Shown in pieces: positions 25,876 through 35,158 of a stretch of 64,000 nucleotides of DNA. The position numbers and the translations under genes were made by a program. Source of the DNA: Polyangium sp. 6x1 (GTDB taxonomy: Bacteria > Myxococcota_A > Polyangia > Polyangiales > Polyangiaceae); assembly GCF_029946515.1 (NCBI RefSeq), contig NZ_JARZHH010000009.1, forward strand, positions 159,527-223,526, given 5' to 3'. The notes below the pieces were generated by a model. That model did not search any database. It worked only from the letters and a program-made list of their open reading frames with translations, and was not told the DNA's origin. Every line of letters starts with the position of its first letter. The first letter of the stretch is position 1.

Positions 25876-27435
25876 TCAGCTCTTCAGATCGAGCGCGGCT
25901 TCGAGGATGGGCCGCGCGCCCTGGATCGCCGCGCGGTGCGAGTAGAACGCGAGGCCGCGGCGTCCGCCGAGCTCCTCGCCGCCGCCCGCGCGGCCAGGGC
26001 CGCCGTGCACGCTCTGCGGCAAGACCGTGCCCGGGCCCGGCGTCTGGTCGGCGATCTTCTCGCTGCCGAAGTACAGGCGACCGTGGTACGGGGACAAACC
26101 GAAGATCATGTCGGTGACGAAGGCCCGATCGTCGCTGTACACCGAGCCGACGAGCATGCCGCCGCCGCGGCGGACGAGGTCCGTCGCGCGAGCCGAGGAG
26201 CCGTCGTAGGGGACGATCGTGGCGCAGGGGCCAAAGACCTCGTGCTGGTGGACGTCACGCGCCGCATCGGGATCCTTGCAGTGGAGCAGCGTGGGCGGGA
26301 CGAAGTAGCCCTTACCGTCCTGCGCGCCGACGCGCTCGAACGCGCCTTCGCCGAGGACGATCGAGGCCTCCGCAGAGAGCTTCTGGATGCCGGCGCGGAT
26401 GTCGCGGAGCTGCGCGGCCGTCGCGAGCGGGCCGACGGTGACGCCTTCGAGGGCAGGGTCGCCGACCTTGATGTCGCGCAGCAAGCTGACGAGCTCGTCC
26501 TTGATCTCGGCCTCGATCGCCGAAGGGACGAGGATGCGGCGGATGGCGGTGCACTTCTGCCCAGCCTTCTGCGTGATGTCGCGGGAGACCTCGCGCAGGA
26601 ACATGCGGTACGTGTCGGAGCCCGAGGCGACGTCGGGCCCGAGGACAGCCGTGTTGAGGCTGTCGGCCTCGATGTTGAGGCGCACCGAGCCATGCACGAC
26701 GGCAGGCATGGCGCGGAGGCGCGCGCCGGTGTCCGCGGAGCCGGTGAAGGCGAGGACGTCCTGGCCGCCGAGGTGATCGAGCATGTCGCCGGGCGCGCCC
26801 GCGATGAAGGAGAAGGCGCCCGCGGGGAGGATGTTCGCATCGACGAACAGGCGAGCGATCCGGTACGCGAGGAGCGCGGTGCTCGTCGCCGGCTTGGAGA
26901 CGACGGGCATGCCGGCGAGCAGCGCGCAAGCGGCCTTCTCGGCGAGGCCCCAGGCGGGGAAGTTGAAGGCGTTGATGTGCACCGCGACGCCCGCGCGGGG
27001 GACGAGGACGTGGTAGCCGAAGAAACGAGGGCTCCGGCCGAGCTTCTCGCCCTCGCCGTCGACGAGGAAACGAGCGTCGCCGAGCTGCTTGCCGAGCTCG
27101 GCGTAATACGCGAGCGTGCCGGAGGCGCCGTCGATGTCGAACTTCGCGTCGCTGCGGGTGTTGCCACCGTTCTGGATGGCGACCTCGATCAGGGCGTCGC
27201 GGTTCGCGTGGATGGCGCGGGACAAGGCGAGGAGCAGCTCGCCGCGCTGCGCGAACGAGAGGGCGCGGAGCGCAGGGCCGCCGACGTCGCGGGCAAACGA
27301 GAGAGCTCGTGCGAAGTCGATGCCCTCGGTGCTGGCCTCCGCGATCGGCTCTTCGGTCGTCGGATTGACGAGCGCGGCGGCCTTGCCGGAGCCGTGAACC
27401 CAGGCGCCTGACACGTAACTGGCAAGTCGTTCCAT
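25876..27435 (-). CDS. aldehyde dehydrogenase, BoxD/PaaZ-N-terminal type
   Basis: This 519-residue NAD(P)-dependent aldehyde dehydrogenase starts MERLASYVSGAWVHGSGKAA. The catalytic cysteine is C295 in KAGQKCTAIRR, and the fold phrases HINAFNFPAWGLAEKAA, GMPVVSKPATSTALLAY and DVLAFTGSADTGARLR are typical. Overall it resembles 3,4-dehydroadipyl-CoA semialdehyde dehydrogenase (BoxD) and the dehydrogenase half of PaaZ, which oxidise ring-opened aromatic-CoA products. PQSVHGGPGRAGGGEELGG near the C-terminus is also characteristic. No other aromatic degradation gene is nearby, so the substrate assignment is tentative. Confidence 0.88.
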   Translation of the reverse strand: MERLASYVSGAWVHGSGKAAALVNPTTEEPIAEASTEGIDFARALSFARDVGGPALRALSFAQRGELLLALSRAIHANRDALIEVAIQNGGNTRSDAKFDIDGASGTLAYYAELGKQLGDARFLVDGEGEKLGRSPRFFGYHVLVPRAGVAVHINAFNFPAWGLAEKAACALLAGMPVVSKPATSTALLAYRIARLFVDANILPAGAFSFIAGAPGDMLDHLGGQDVLAFTGSADTGARLRAMPAVVHGSVRLNIEADSLNTAVLGPDVASGSDTYRMFLREVSRDITQKAGQKCTAIRRILVPSAIEAEIKDELVSLLRDIKVGDPALEGVTVGPLATAAQLRDIRAGIQKLSAEASIVLGEGAFERVGAQDGKGYFVPPTLLHCKDPDAARDVHQHEVFGPCATIVPYDGSSARATDLVRRGGGMLVGSVYSDDRAFVTDMIFGLSPYHGRLYFGSEKIADQTPGPGTVLPQSVHGGPGRAGGGEELGGRRGLAFYSHRAAIQGARPILEAALDLKS

Positions 27436-27493
27436 CGGTCCGCGCTCTATACCGCGGACACGCGCCACGCGGAACCCGGGAGCGCAGCCACCG

Positions 27494-27567
27494 AACCAGC
27501 AGCCATACGCTGGGGTAGCGCGCCGCCCGCGCGGCGCGCGTAGGGGGCCGGCCCGAGCCGGCCCCCT
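27494..27567 (+). repeat. two-hairpin intergenic element, copy 2
   Basis: The conserved lead ACCAGCAGCCATACGCTG is followed by a first stem at 27518-27539 (arm GCGCGCCGC) and a second at 27542-27567 (11-bp arm AGGGGGCCGGC, loop CCGA). Stem sequences differ from the other copies but pairing is perfect. The second stem starts five bases after the stop of the minus-strand gene at 27573, so it may end that transcript. Confidence 0.82.
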
Positions 27568-27572
27568 CTTGA

Positions 27573-28775
27573 TCAATCCATGAAGTCGGGGTCGTCGCAG
27601 GCGGCCTGGCGGAGGGCGCGCTTCGTGACGGTCTTGTTCGAGGATTGGCCCTTCTTCGTCTTGATCTCGACGCTGTCGGGCGTGTCCTGGAACCAGAACT
27701 CGATCGTGGTGGGCAGCTCCCAGATGTTCTTCGTCCGGTCGAGGGCCTTGAAGCGGTTGTTGTTGCCGAGCCCGACGTTGATCGTCTTGTACTCGTCCGT
27801 CTGGACGATGAAGCACGTGTTCGAGTCGGCCGTGCGGCCGGGGGCGTAGACGTAGCCGTTCGTGCCCGACTTGAACTCGAAGGTGAAGCTCTCGAGGACC
27901 TTGCCGCTCGCGTCCTTCGCTTCGAGCTTGTGGGGGCCGCTCGCCACGTTCTTCGTGACGACGACCGCCGCGTTCTCCGTGGGCGCGTTCTTCAGGTCCT
28001 TGGCGAGCTCCTCACCGTCGAGCGTGACGGTCACGCCGTCCTTGCCCGTGACGTTGATGATGCGGACCGAAGGGTGCGTGGCGCCGTACCAAGCGAACCC
28101 GCCGAGACCGATGATGCCCACGACCACGGCGACACCGATGCCCACGACCTTGAGCATGTTCATCTGGAAGCCGCCGCCCTGCGTGTGCTGCGGCATGGGC
28201 GCGCCCATCGGAACGCCCATCGGCGGCGCGCCCATCGGAACGCCCATCGGCGGCGCGCCCATCGGAGCGCCCATCGGCGGCGCGCCCATCGGAACGCCCA
28301 TCGGCGGCGCGCCCATCGGAGCGCCCATCGGCGGCGCGCCCATCGGCATCCCGGGCTGCGGGCCGTACCCCATCCCCGGCGGACCCCCATATCCCTGCTG
28401 CGGATCCCCGCCCATCGGAGGTCCACCCATCCCCGGCTGCGGGCCATACCCGGGCTGCTGCGGCGGGCCATACCCCGCCTGCTGCTGCGGGTCGTAGCCT
28501 CCTTGTTGCGGCGGACCATACCCGGCCTGCGGCTGCTGCGGCGGGCCATACCCCGCCTGCTGCTGCTGCGGCGGGCCATACCCGGCCTGCTGCTGCTGCG
28601 GGTCGTAGCCTCCTTGCTGCGGCGGACCGTACCCGGGCTGCTGCGGCGGGCCATACCCCGCCTGCGGCTGCTGCGGAGGGCCGTAAGCGCCTCCCTGCTG
28701 AGGATAGCCTTGCGGCGGATAGCCGGGCGGACCTCCCGGGGGATACCCCCCACCCGAGGGCGGCATGTTGGCCAT
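27573..28775 (-). CDS. Pro/Gln/Gly-rich repeat membrane protein
   Basis: This 400-residue protein starts [20 protein letters not shown] after a good ribosome site (AAGGAGAATCC). Residues about 1-195 are low complexity: many YGPPQQ/GYGPPQQ units, then nine-residue APPMG(V/A)PMG units encoded by a 27-bp tandem repeat. One transmembrane helix follows (about 203-226, [20 protein letters not shown]). The C-terminal 170 residues form a soluble domain whose first part ([20 protein letters not shown]) resembles PEGA-like beta domains. The topology suggests a cytoplasmic disordered arm and an exported C-terminal domain. Function unknown. Confidence 0.85.
   Translation of the reverse strand: MANMPPSGGGYPPGGPPGYPPQGYPQQGGAYGPPQQPQAGYGPPQQPGYGPPQQGGYDPQQQQAGYGPPQQQQAGYGPPQQPQAGYGPPQQGGYDPQQQAGYGPPQQPGYGPQPGMGGPPMGGDPQQGYGGPPGMGYGPQPGMPMGAPPMGAPMGAPPMGVPMGAPPMGAPMGAPPMGVPMGAPPMGVPMGAPMPQHTQGGGFQMNMLKVVGIGVAVVVGIIGLGGFAWYGATHPSVRIINVTGKDGVTVTLDGEELAKDLKNAPTENAAVVVTKNVASGPHKLEAKDASGKVLESFTFEFKSGTNGYVYAPGRTADSNTCFIVQTDEYKTINVGLGNNNRFKALDRTKNIWELPTTIEFWFQDTPDSVEIKTKKGQSSNKTVTKRALRQAACDDPDFMD
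28201..28346. repeat. 27-bp coding tandem repeat
   Basis: Five nearly perfect 27-bp units starting at 28201 (GCGCCCATCGGAACGCCCAT...) plus a partial sixth encode nine-residue [18 protein letters not shown] units within the Pro-rich membrane protein. Units alternate by one base (GGA-A versus GGA-G). The copy number is likely to vary between strains. Confidence 0.88.
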
Positions 28776-28912
28776 GGCGGATTCTCCTTCAAAACGAGCC
28801 GTCGTCGCGCCGCGTCACGCGAGCGCGCACCCCCCTGCGAGCGGGCGACGCGATGATAGGAGCGATCCGAATCGGCTGTCTCGGGCAAAGAGGAAAACCG
28901 CGGGCGCCCCTG

Positions 28913-30439
28913 TCAGCCGTCGCAAACGGCCGCCGAGAGCAGGGCGGAGATCTTGGCCCGGATGAGCTCGAGCTCGCGGACGGCCAGATCGAGCTCCGCC
29001 TGGCGAAGGCGCTGCGCCGAGTCGACAAGCTCGAAGCTCGTGGCCGTGCCGGCCTCGTACGCGACCTGCGTGAGCCGCGCGGTCTCCTGCGCGAGCTCGC
29101 GGGCCTTCGCAGAGATCGCAAGGGCCTGCTCCTGCACCTCGACGGAACGCATCGCCTGCTGCACGTCGAGCCGGGCCTGGCGCTCGGCCGCCTCGACGCG
29201 CGCCTTCTGGCTCTCGACCGCGGCCCGGTTGGTCTTCACCTCGCCGTAGCGCGTGCCCTCGTAGATCGGGACCGTGAGAACGGCGCCGATCGTCCACGTG
29301 TACCGGGGGATGTTGAGCTGGAGCTGCTGCTGGTTCGTCCAGGTCAACTGCGTCGTCGCGTCCATCGTGGGCAGGAAGCCGAGGCGCGACTCGTTCACCT
29401 GACGCTCGGCCACCTTGAGCTGGGTCCGCGCGGCGATGACGTCGGGGCGATCCTCGGGTTTGCCCGCGCTGCACGTGGAGCGCACGCTCTGCTGGATGTC
29501 GTCGAGCGTGATGGTCGGCGGCACGCCGTAGGGGACCGTGTCGCCGAGCGCGAGGCCGAGCGCTTCACGCGCGCGCTTGAGGGACTCGTCGCTCTGCACG
29601 ATCTGGCTCCGCGCGAGGTTCGCGTCCTGCTCGGCGCGCACAACGTCGAGCTGCGTGCCCGTGCCGAGGCGCGCCCTGCGCTTCGTGAGCTCGAGTCGTT
29701 CGAGCGAGGTGCGCAGTCCACTTCGGTTGATCTCGCTCGTGCGCTCCGCCGTCACGATGTTCACGATCGCGCTCGCGATGTTGGCGAGCAGGAGCCGCCG
29801 CCGATCCGACAAGCTCGCCCGCGCCGCGTCCACGCCGAGGTTCGCCGTGCCCATGGCGTACCAGTTGCGCAGCGACAGGATCGGGACGCGCCCGGTGAGC
29901 TGCAAGTTCAAGACAGGGCTCGGCGGCGTGACGATCTCCGTGACGCTGGCGCTGGCCGGCCCGCCAGGGCAATCCGCCGCCGAGGTCACGGGCACGCCGA
30001 GGGTGAGCGGTTGCCCGCCGCCCACCGGGATAGAGATGTTGCAAGAGACCGACTCCCGCGTCGTGCGGACCATGTGGTGCGTGAACGAGCCGTTCCCCGT
30101 CAAGGTCGGCAGCGCGCGCCCGAGCGCCACGCGGCTCGCTCCTTCCGCGCGCGCGACCTCGGCCTCCGCGATGCGCAGATCCGGCGCGCGCGTCTCGATC
30201 AACGTGACCGCTTCGCGCCACGTGTTCAGCGTCTTCGGCGCGGGCGGGATCGCCGCGAGCAGCGGATCCTCGACCGTGAGCGGAGGCGGCGTCGCCGGGG
30301 CTTGCGGCGCGGCCGGCGCCTGTGGCGCGGCCGGCGCACGTGGATCGGGCTGTTGCGCCGCGACCGGGACGGCGGTCGAGAGCGCCACGAGAGAGAGCAA
30401 CGGCAAGAGGAGAGAGACGCGGGCTCGGCCTGGACGCAT
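28913..30439 (-). CDS. TolC-like outer membrane efflux protein
   Basis: This 508-residue protein starts MRPGRARVSLLLPLLSLVAL with a cleavable signal ending near VPVAAQQ. A Pro/Ala linker follows, then two repeats of long amphipathic helices with the OEP-family phrases ALGRALPTLTGNGSF, NLARSQIVQSDESLKRAREA and EVQEQALAISAKARELAQET. It should form the trimeric outer-membrane channel of a type I secretion or efflux system. No inner-membrane transporter or adaptor gene is adjacent, so it may serve several pumps. A TPR gene lies 61 bp upstream on the same strand and may share its transcript. Confidence 0.9.
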   Translation of the reverse strand: MRPGRARVSLLLPLLSLVALSTAVPVAAQQPDPRAPAAPQAPAAPQAPATPPPLTVEDPLLAAIPPAPKTLNTWREAVTLIETRAPDLRIAEAEVARAEGASRVALGRALPTLTGNGSFTHHMVRTTRESVSCNISIPVGGGQPLTLGVPVTSAADCPGGPASASVTEIVTPPSPVLNLQLTGRVPILSLRNWYAMGTANLGVDAARASLSDRRRLLLANIASAIVNIVTAERTSEINRSGLRTSLERLELTKRRARLGTGTQLDVVRAEQDANLARSQIVQSDESLKRAREALGLALGDTVPYGVPPTITLDDIQQSVRSTCSAGKPEDRPDVIAARTQLKVAERQVNESRLGFLPTMDATTQLTWTNQQQLQLNIPRYTWTIGAVLTVPIYEGTRYGEVKTNRAAVESQKARVEAAERQARLDVQQAMRSVEVQEQALAISAKARELAQETARLTQVAYEAGTATSFELVDSAQRLRQAELDLAVRELELIRAKISALLSAAVCDG

Positions 30440-30500
30440 GGGGGCATCGATGTACCACCACGCGCGCGACGACAAGAAGGAAGCGAGGTCGAAGCAGCAG

Positions 30501-31184
30501 TCAGTCGCGCGCGGAAGGCCGCTGGCGCGCCCGCTGCTTCTTCGGTTTGCCGCGCCGCTCGCGGCCCGAGGCCTCCGCGGTCTCCGGCGCGCCTGCGTCG
30601 AGCCAGCGCCAGAGCGCCATCTGATCGGCCGTGGCCCCGCGCCGGATGGCGCGCTTCAGCACACGCTTGGCGGCCACGAGCTTGCCAGAGCGCGCGAGGG
30701 CGTGCGCGTAACTCGCGGCGATGTCCGCCTCCTCGGGCTGCGCCTCGCTGGCCTTCGCGAGCAAGGGGAGCGCGTCGTGCGGACGGCCCAGGGCCACGTC
30801 GTAGAGGTGGCCGAGGTTGTGCGCGTACCAGGGGTTGTCCGGCGAGAGCGCGAGGGCCCGCTCGTAGGCGCGCGCCGCATACCGAAAGTTTCGCAAGAGC
30901 GACTGCGCCAGGCCCATGACCGCCCACGCGCCGTCGTCCCGGCCGTCATGCGCGAGGACCTTGCGAGCAAAGAGCGCCGCGCGCCAAGGGTCGTGCTCGA
31001 CGCCGAGCTCGGCGAGCTGCCGATGCGCCGCGACCCACGGCACGCTGCCCGGCTCGGCGATGCGCGTGATGCGCGCGAGCAGAGGGAGGATGTCTTCGAC
31101 GCCGAGGCCTTCGGCGATCGCGCCGTCGACCTCTTGCCGGAGCCGCCCGACCTCGTCCTCCCATCCGCGCCGCGCCATATCCAA
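30501..31184 (-). CDS. TPR-repeat protein
   Basis: This 227-residue protein starts MDMARRGWEDEVGRLRQEVD. The centre holds several TPR-like helix pairs, for example AWAVMGLAQSLLRNFRYAAR, AYERALALSPDNPWYAHNLG and ADIAASYAHALARSGKLVAA. The C-terminus is a basic tail (ERRGKPKKQRARQR) that could contact nucleic acid or membrane. There is no signal peptide, so it is probably a cytoplasmic scaffold. It lies upstream of the TolC-like gene and 113 bp downstream of the helicase start region's operon end. Function unknown; an in-frame ATG six bases further in is an alternative start. Confidence 0.8.
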   Translation of the reverse strand: MDMARRGWEDEVGRLRQEVDGAIAEGLGVEDILPLLARITRIAEPGSVPWVAAHRQLAELGVEHDPWRAALFARKVLAHDGRDDGAWAVMGLAQSLLRNFRYAARAYERALALSPDNPWYAHNLGHLYDVALGRPHDALPLLAKASEAQPEEADIAASYAHALARSGKLVAAKRVLKRAIRRGATADQMALWRWLDAGAPETAEASGRERRGKPKKQRARQRPSARD

Positions 31185-31297
31185 GGGGATACGACCTTCG
31201 CGCGCGCTCCGCCAGCGGGGTATTTGGAGAGCAGGACGCCGGTGGTGATCCGGCGTCCCGAGTGTCGACCAAGGGCGGAGATCGCCGCGAATTTTGC

Positions 31298-33562
31298 TCA
31301 GGGCTCGACAGCGCCCGCAGCGTCCGCGTCGATTTCGCCGCCCGCGCCGCCGCGCTCCCGCGCCGGTTCGGCGCTCACGGTGCGACCGGCAAGCGTCGCT
31401 CCCGACAAGCCGGCCACGGCGCGCGAGAGCTCGGTGCGCCGGACGCTGACGAACGCGTTGCGCTCGCGGACGCGGATCCGCTTGACATCGGACTTGTCGA
31501 GGCCGATCTGGTCGAGCAAGAGCGCCTGGAGGTCGGCCGCGCGGACGCCGTCGCGGCGGCCCACGCTGACGAAGACCTCGGCGTAGTCCCCGGACGAACC
31601 CTCCTGCGGGCGCCCCGGATCCGTCTCGTCCGGACCAATCTCGCGCGTGACCTCGCGCGCCACGTCACGCGGGCCCGAGACCGCCGCGTCGCCGAGGATC
31701 GGCTCGTCGTCGCCCTCCTCCTCCGGCGGCTGCCAGCTCGTGAAGTCGGCGTGACGCACCGGAGCCGCCGCGCGCGCCTTCGGCGGCGGCAAGGGATCAG
31801 CCGCGCTGACGGGCGTCGGCGCGACCTCTTCCCCGCCGCGCGCGCGAACCGGCCGCGGCATCTCGGGCCGACCTTCGCGACGCCCTCGCGTACGACGACC
31901 CGACTCCCGCGGCTCACGCTCCTCGCCGGCGGCGCGCTCTTCACGCTCCTCCCGACGCGGCCGCTCCTCGCGCTCCTCGCGGCGCGCGCGCTCTTCGCTC
32001 GACGCGCGCGGCTCGCGCTCTTCGCGGCGCGGCTTCTCTTCACGCGGCTCACGCTCCTCGCGGCGCGGCCTCTCTTCACGCGGCTCGCGCGCGGGCTTCG
32101 TCTCGGCCTTCGCCGGGGCAGGGGCCGCCTCGACGCGCTTCGGCGCGGGACCGGCGCGCCGCGCGGCGGCCGCTTCGTCCTTGGCCGTGGGCCGCGCGCC
32201 CAGGTGATCGCGCAAGAGCCCCGCGAGGATCCGCTCGGAACCGTCGTGCGAGAGAATGCGCCGCGCGAGGGAGAGATCGTCCGGGTGCGTACCTTTCGGT
32301 GCGAACGCCTCGGCGAGCATGCTGACGAGGTCGGCCTCGGCGCGCGTCTTGAGCTCGCCCTCGGTCGGGATCTGCCGCTCGATCGGGCGGATCTTGTACG
32401 TGAGCCGGACGAGGTAGAGCCCGCCGATGTCCTGCGGCGCGATGAGCGAGATCGCGGTGCCCGTGCGGCCCGCGCGCCCGGTGCGGCCCGTGCGGTGGAC
32501 GTACGCCTCGGCGTCCTGCGGGAAGTCGTAGTTGATGACGTGCGTGAGCAGCGAGATGTCGATCCCGCGCGCGGCCACGTCCGTCGCGACGAGGAACCGG
32601 AGCCGGCCCTCGCGCGTCGCGCTCATGACCTTCTCGCGATCGGACTGCGGCAGGTCGCCGTTGAGCCAGTCCGCGTCGAAGCCCTGGCGCTGCAGCGCGT
32701 TCGCCACGCGCTCGGTCTCGTCGCGCGTGTTGCAGAAGACGACCGCGCTCTCCGGGTTCTCGACCTCGATCACGCGGATGAGCGCGCCGAGCTTGTCGCC
32801 CGCGACCATGTACACGAAGTGATCGATGGAGAGCGCGCCGATGTGATCACCCGAGAGCGTGACGAACTCGGGGTTCTTGAGCTTGCTCTTCGCCATCCGC
32901 TCGATGTCGGGCGGCAAGGTGGCCGAGAAGAGGAGCGTCTGGCGGTTCTCGGGCAAACGCTCGAGGATCGCGCTGAGCTCGCGCTCGAAGCCCATCGAGA
33001 GCATCTCGTCGCACTCGTCCAGCACGAGCAGGCGGATGGTCTTCGGATCGAGCGTGCCGCGGCGCAGGTGATCGAGCACGCGGCCGGGCGTGCCCACGAT
33101 GACCTGCGCGCCCGCGGCGATGGCGTCGATCTGGCGCGGCATCGGCGCGCCGCCGTACACGGGCACGACACGCACGCCCTTGCGCTTGCCGAGCCGCTCG
33201 ATCTCGGCCGTCACCTGCAGCGCGAGCTCGCGCGTGGGGCAGAGCGCCAGGACCTGCACGTTCGCGGCCGAGCGCTTGACGAGGTGATCGACGATCGGAA
33301 GCCCGAAGGCCGCCGTCTTGCCGGTGCCGGTGCGCGCTTGCACCACGGCGTCGCGCCCGCGCGTCGCGGGCTCCCACACGGCGACCTGCACCGGCGTGGG
33401 GTTCACGTAGCCGATCTCGGCCAGCGTCTCGCGCAGCTCGGCCGAGAGGGGCAGGACGTCGAAGGTCGGCGCGGTCGCGGCTGCCTGGCCGGCCGCTGTG
33501 GGATCACTCGTGCGAGCCTCGGAGGCGTTCGCGCCCTGGGAGGTGGGATTCTGGTCTGTCAT
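31298..33562 (-). CDS. DEAD-box family RNA helicase with DbpA-like C-terminal domain
   Basis: This 754-residue protein has a RecA-like helicase core at residues about 34-400: Q-motif phrase YVNPTPVQVAVWEPA, Walker A ARTGTGKTAAFG, PTRELALQV, and motif II as DECD (182-185) instead of DEAD. It also has SATLPPDIERM and the motif VI region YVHRTGRTGRAGRTG. Residues about 470-640 are a disordered linker of repeated Arg/Glu blocks (REPREERPRREE-like). A DbpA-type RNA-binding fold follows (YAEVFVSVGRRDGVRAADLQ). It probably remodels rRNA or mRNA structure. It is the last gene of a minus-strand operon with the 163-residue and TPR genes. Confidence 0.95.
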   Translation of the reverse strand: MTDQNPTSQGANASEARTSDPTAAGQAAATAPTFDVLPLSAELRETLAEIGYVNPTPVQVAVWEPATRGRDAVVQARTGTGKTAAFGLPIVDHLVKRSAANVQVLALCPTRELALQVTAEIERLGKRKGVRVVPVYGGAPMPRQIDAIAAGAQVIVGTPGRVLDHLRRGTLDPKTIRLLVLDECDEMLSMGFERELSAILERLPENRQTLLFSATLPPDIERMAKSKLKNPEFVTLSGDHIGALSIDHFVYMVAGDKLGALIRVIEVENPESAVVFCNTRDETERVANALQRQGFDADWLNGDLPQSDREKVMSATREGRLRFLVATDVAARGIDISLLTHVINYDFPQDAEAYVHRTGRTGRAGRTGTAISLIAPQDIGGLYLVRLTYKIRPIERQIPTEGELKTRAEADLVSMLAEAFAPKGTHPDDLSLARRILSHDGSERILAGLLRDHLGARPTAKDEAAAARRAGPAPKRVEAAPAPAKAETKPAREPREERPRREEREPREEKPRREEREPRASSEERARREEREERPRREEREERAAGEEREPRESGRRTRGRREGRPEMPRPVRARGGEEVAPTPVSAADPLPPPKARAAAPVRHADFTSWQPPEEEGDDEPILGDAAVSGPRDVAREVTREIGPDETDPGRPQEGSSGDYAEVFVSVGRRDGVRAADLQALLLDQIGLDKSDVKRIRVRERNAFVSVRRTELSRAVAGLSGATLAGRTVSAEPARERGGAGGEIDADAAGAVEP

Positions 33563-33580
33563 TCGTCGCCGCTCTGGATA

Positions 33581-34072
33581 TCAGGGGCCTTTGGGGGGTG
33601 CGCCGGCCTGGGCGAGATCCGTGTTCACGATCTCCTGTACCTGGCGCCGCAGCGGGGCCAGGTCCGAAGCCTCCCGCCGCGCTGCATGTTCCTCCGCATA
33701 GCGGAGCCGTTCGATGGCGTCGAGAGCGCCTTCGTCCTTCGCCGACCCCTTGCAGGAGGTCGAGACGCCGTCGAAGTACTGCCACTCGGGCTCGAGCGCC
33801 GCCCGAAAGCGCGCGATCGCCCCGTCCTCGCCGTCCGTACCGGGCGCCGCCGCCCGCGCCCGATCGACGGACCCGACGAGGGCCCGGAGCCCCTCGTGAC
33901 AGCCGCCGTACGGGGAAGGGGGGTGGTCCGTGAAGAACACCTGGACGGAGATCTGGATGGTGCCCGCGAGGCAGGTGGCGCCGATGATGCCGTAATAAAT
34001 CGCCCCGGCGACCGTGCGGCCGCGCCTTCGGGCGGAAACGGGCCTCTTGGGCCTCTCGGCGGGGGCATTCAT
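33581..34072 (-). CDS. small membrane-anchored protein of unknown function
   Basis: This 163-residue protein starts MNAPAERPKRPVSARRRGRT. The basic N-terminus is followed by one transmembrane helix (about 21-44, VAGAIYYGIIGATCLAGTIQ), so the rest should be outside the cytoplasm. The exported part has two Cys residues (GGCHEGLRALVG and VSTSCKGSA) that may pair, and a helical C-terminus (YAEEHAARREASDLAPLRRQ). It sits 19 bp downstream of the TPR/zincin-like gene and 18 bp upstream of the helicase gene, all on the minus strand. I do not recognise the family. Confidence 0.75.
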   Translation of the reverse strand: MNAPAERPKRPVSARRRGRTVAGAIYYGIIGATCLAGTIQISVQVFFTDHPPSPYGGCHEGLRALVGSVDRARAAAPGTDGEDGAIARFRAALEPEWQYFDGVSTSCKGSAKDEGALDAIERLRYAEEHAARREASDLAPLRRQVQEIVNTDLAQAGAPPKGP

Positions 34073-34091
34073 CGCGAACGATCCCCGCCCG

Positions 34092-35108
34092 TCAGTTGAG
34101 CTCGCTCTCCGGGCGTTCGGCCTGCTCGGCCTCGAGGAACGTCGCGGTGATCTCGCGTTCGAGCGCCAAGCTGATCTCCCGCTCGATGCCCTCGACGCTG
34201 CCCGCGAGCCGGGCGACGTTGATGGCATACACGAAGATCCGCGCACAAGGCGCGTCCGCGCGTCCGCCGCGCGAGAGCTCGTCGGAGACGAGCCCATCGA
34301 GCAGGACGAGCGCCCGCGGATCGACGCCCTCCGCCACGAGCTCCATGCCGGGGACATCGGAGACGTACACGTCGGCCGCGTCCACGTAACGACGCAGGAC
34401 CGGATTCAGCCCGGCGATCGCCTTCTGCGCGAGCCCGGCGAACGCCTCGCGTCCCGGCGCCCACGGCGGCAGGCCCATCTCGATGTCGAGCTCGCGCGCA
34501 TGCAAAAAAGCCTGCGTCGCGCCGCGCATGTCGCCGCGTTCGTCCCGTACGAGCCCGAGGTAGTAGTACGCCTCGACGTGCCGCGGATCCTTCATCGCCG
34601 CCTCTTCCACGAGCCGCGCGGCCCGCTCCGTCTGCCCGATCTCGTAAAGCGCGCGCCCGACGAGGAACGTGTGGTTCGGGTTGTCATAAGGCCCGCTCGG
34701 AATCCGCTCGACGACCCGCGCCGCCTCGTCCGTGTCCCCCTTCGCGAGGAGGGCATCGAACTTGAGGAGGAGCGCGTCGATGATCTCCTCGTCGACCTCG
34801 GCGAGATCGAGGGCCTGGTCGCACATCTCGATCGCCTGGTCGTACTCGCCGAGCGGGTGGATGTAGACCTCGGCGGCGTTGAGCATCGCCTCCAGGTACG
34901 TATCGTCGAGGGCGATGGCCTGCCGGTAATTCTCGATCGCCTCCTCGCCGTCCCCTTCGAGGGCCGCGACGTAACCGAGGAGGTTGTGAGCCTCGGGGGA
35001 GTTGGGATCGAGCTCCAGCGCTCGGCGCGCCGAAGCCTCGGCGCCGCGGGTATCCCCACGCTGTACGAGATCCCACCCGCGATCGAGGTGGGCCGAGAAC
35101 TGGTCCAT
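34092..35108 (-). CDS. TPR protein with degenerate Zincin_1-like C-terminal domain
   Basis: This 338-residue protein starts MDQFSAHLDRGWDLVQRGDT. Residues 1-215 are TPR repeats (ALELDPNSPEAHNLLGYVAA, AYYYLGLVRDERGDMRGATQ). Residues about 225-330 resemble the small metallopeptidase domain of the Zincin_1 family (VYVSDVPGMELVAEGVDPRA, ARIFVYAINVARLAGSVEGI). Where that family has HExGHxxG, this protein reads EREITATF, so R318 and A322 replace the two zinc histidines. It should not bind zinc as a peptidase. It heads an operon with the membrane-anchored and helicase genes. Confidence 0.82.
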   Translation of the reverse strand: MDQFSAHLDRGWDLVQRGDTRGAEASARRALELDPNSPEAHNLLGYVAALEGDGEEAIENYRQAIALDDTYLEAMLNAAEVYIHPLGEYDQAIEMCDQALDLAEVDEEIIDALLLKFDALLAKGDTDEAARVVERIPSGPYDNPNHTFLVGRALYEIGQTERAARLVEEAAMKDPRHVEAYYYLGLVRDERGDMRGATQAFLHARELDIEMGLPPWAPGREAFAGLAQKAIAGLNPVLRRYVDAADVYVSDVPGMELVAEGVDPRALVLLDGLVSDELSRGGRADAPCARIFVYAINVARLAGSVEGIEREISLALEREITATFLEAEQAERPESELN

Positions 35109-35158
35109 GACGGCCTCAACAACTGTTCGACACTCCGCCCCAAGTCAAGTTGTTAAGG

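Noticed and set aside
25876..27435. Aromatic (box or paa) degradation cluster
   Set aside because: The dehydrogenase resembles BoxD/PaaZ, but no ring-activating, epoxidase or hydrolase gene is adjacent.
28913..31184. Type I secretion or RND efflux operon
   Set aside because: Only the TolC-like outer-membrane component is present; no adaptor or inner-membrane transporter lies nearby.
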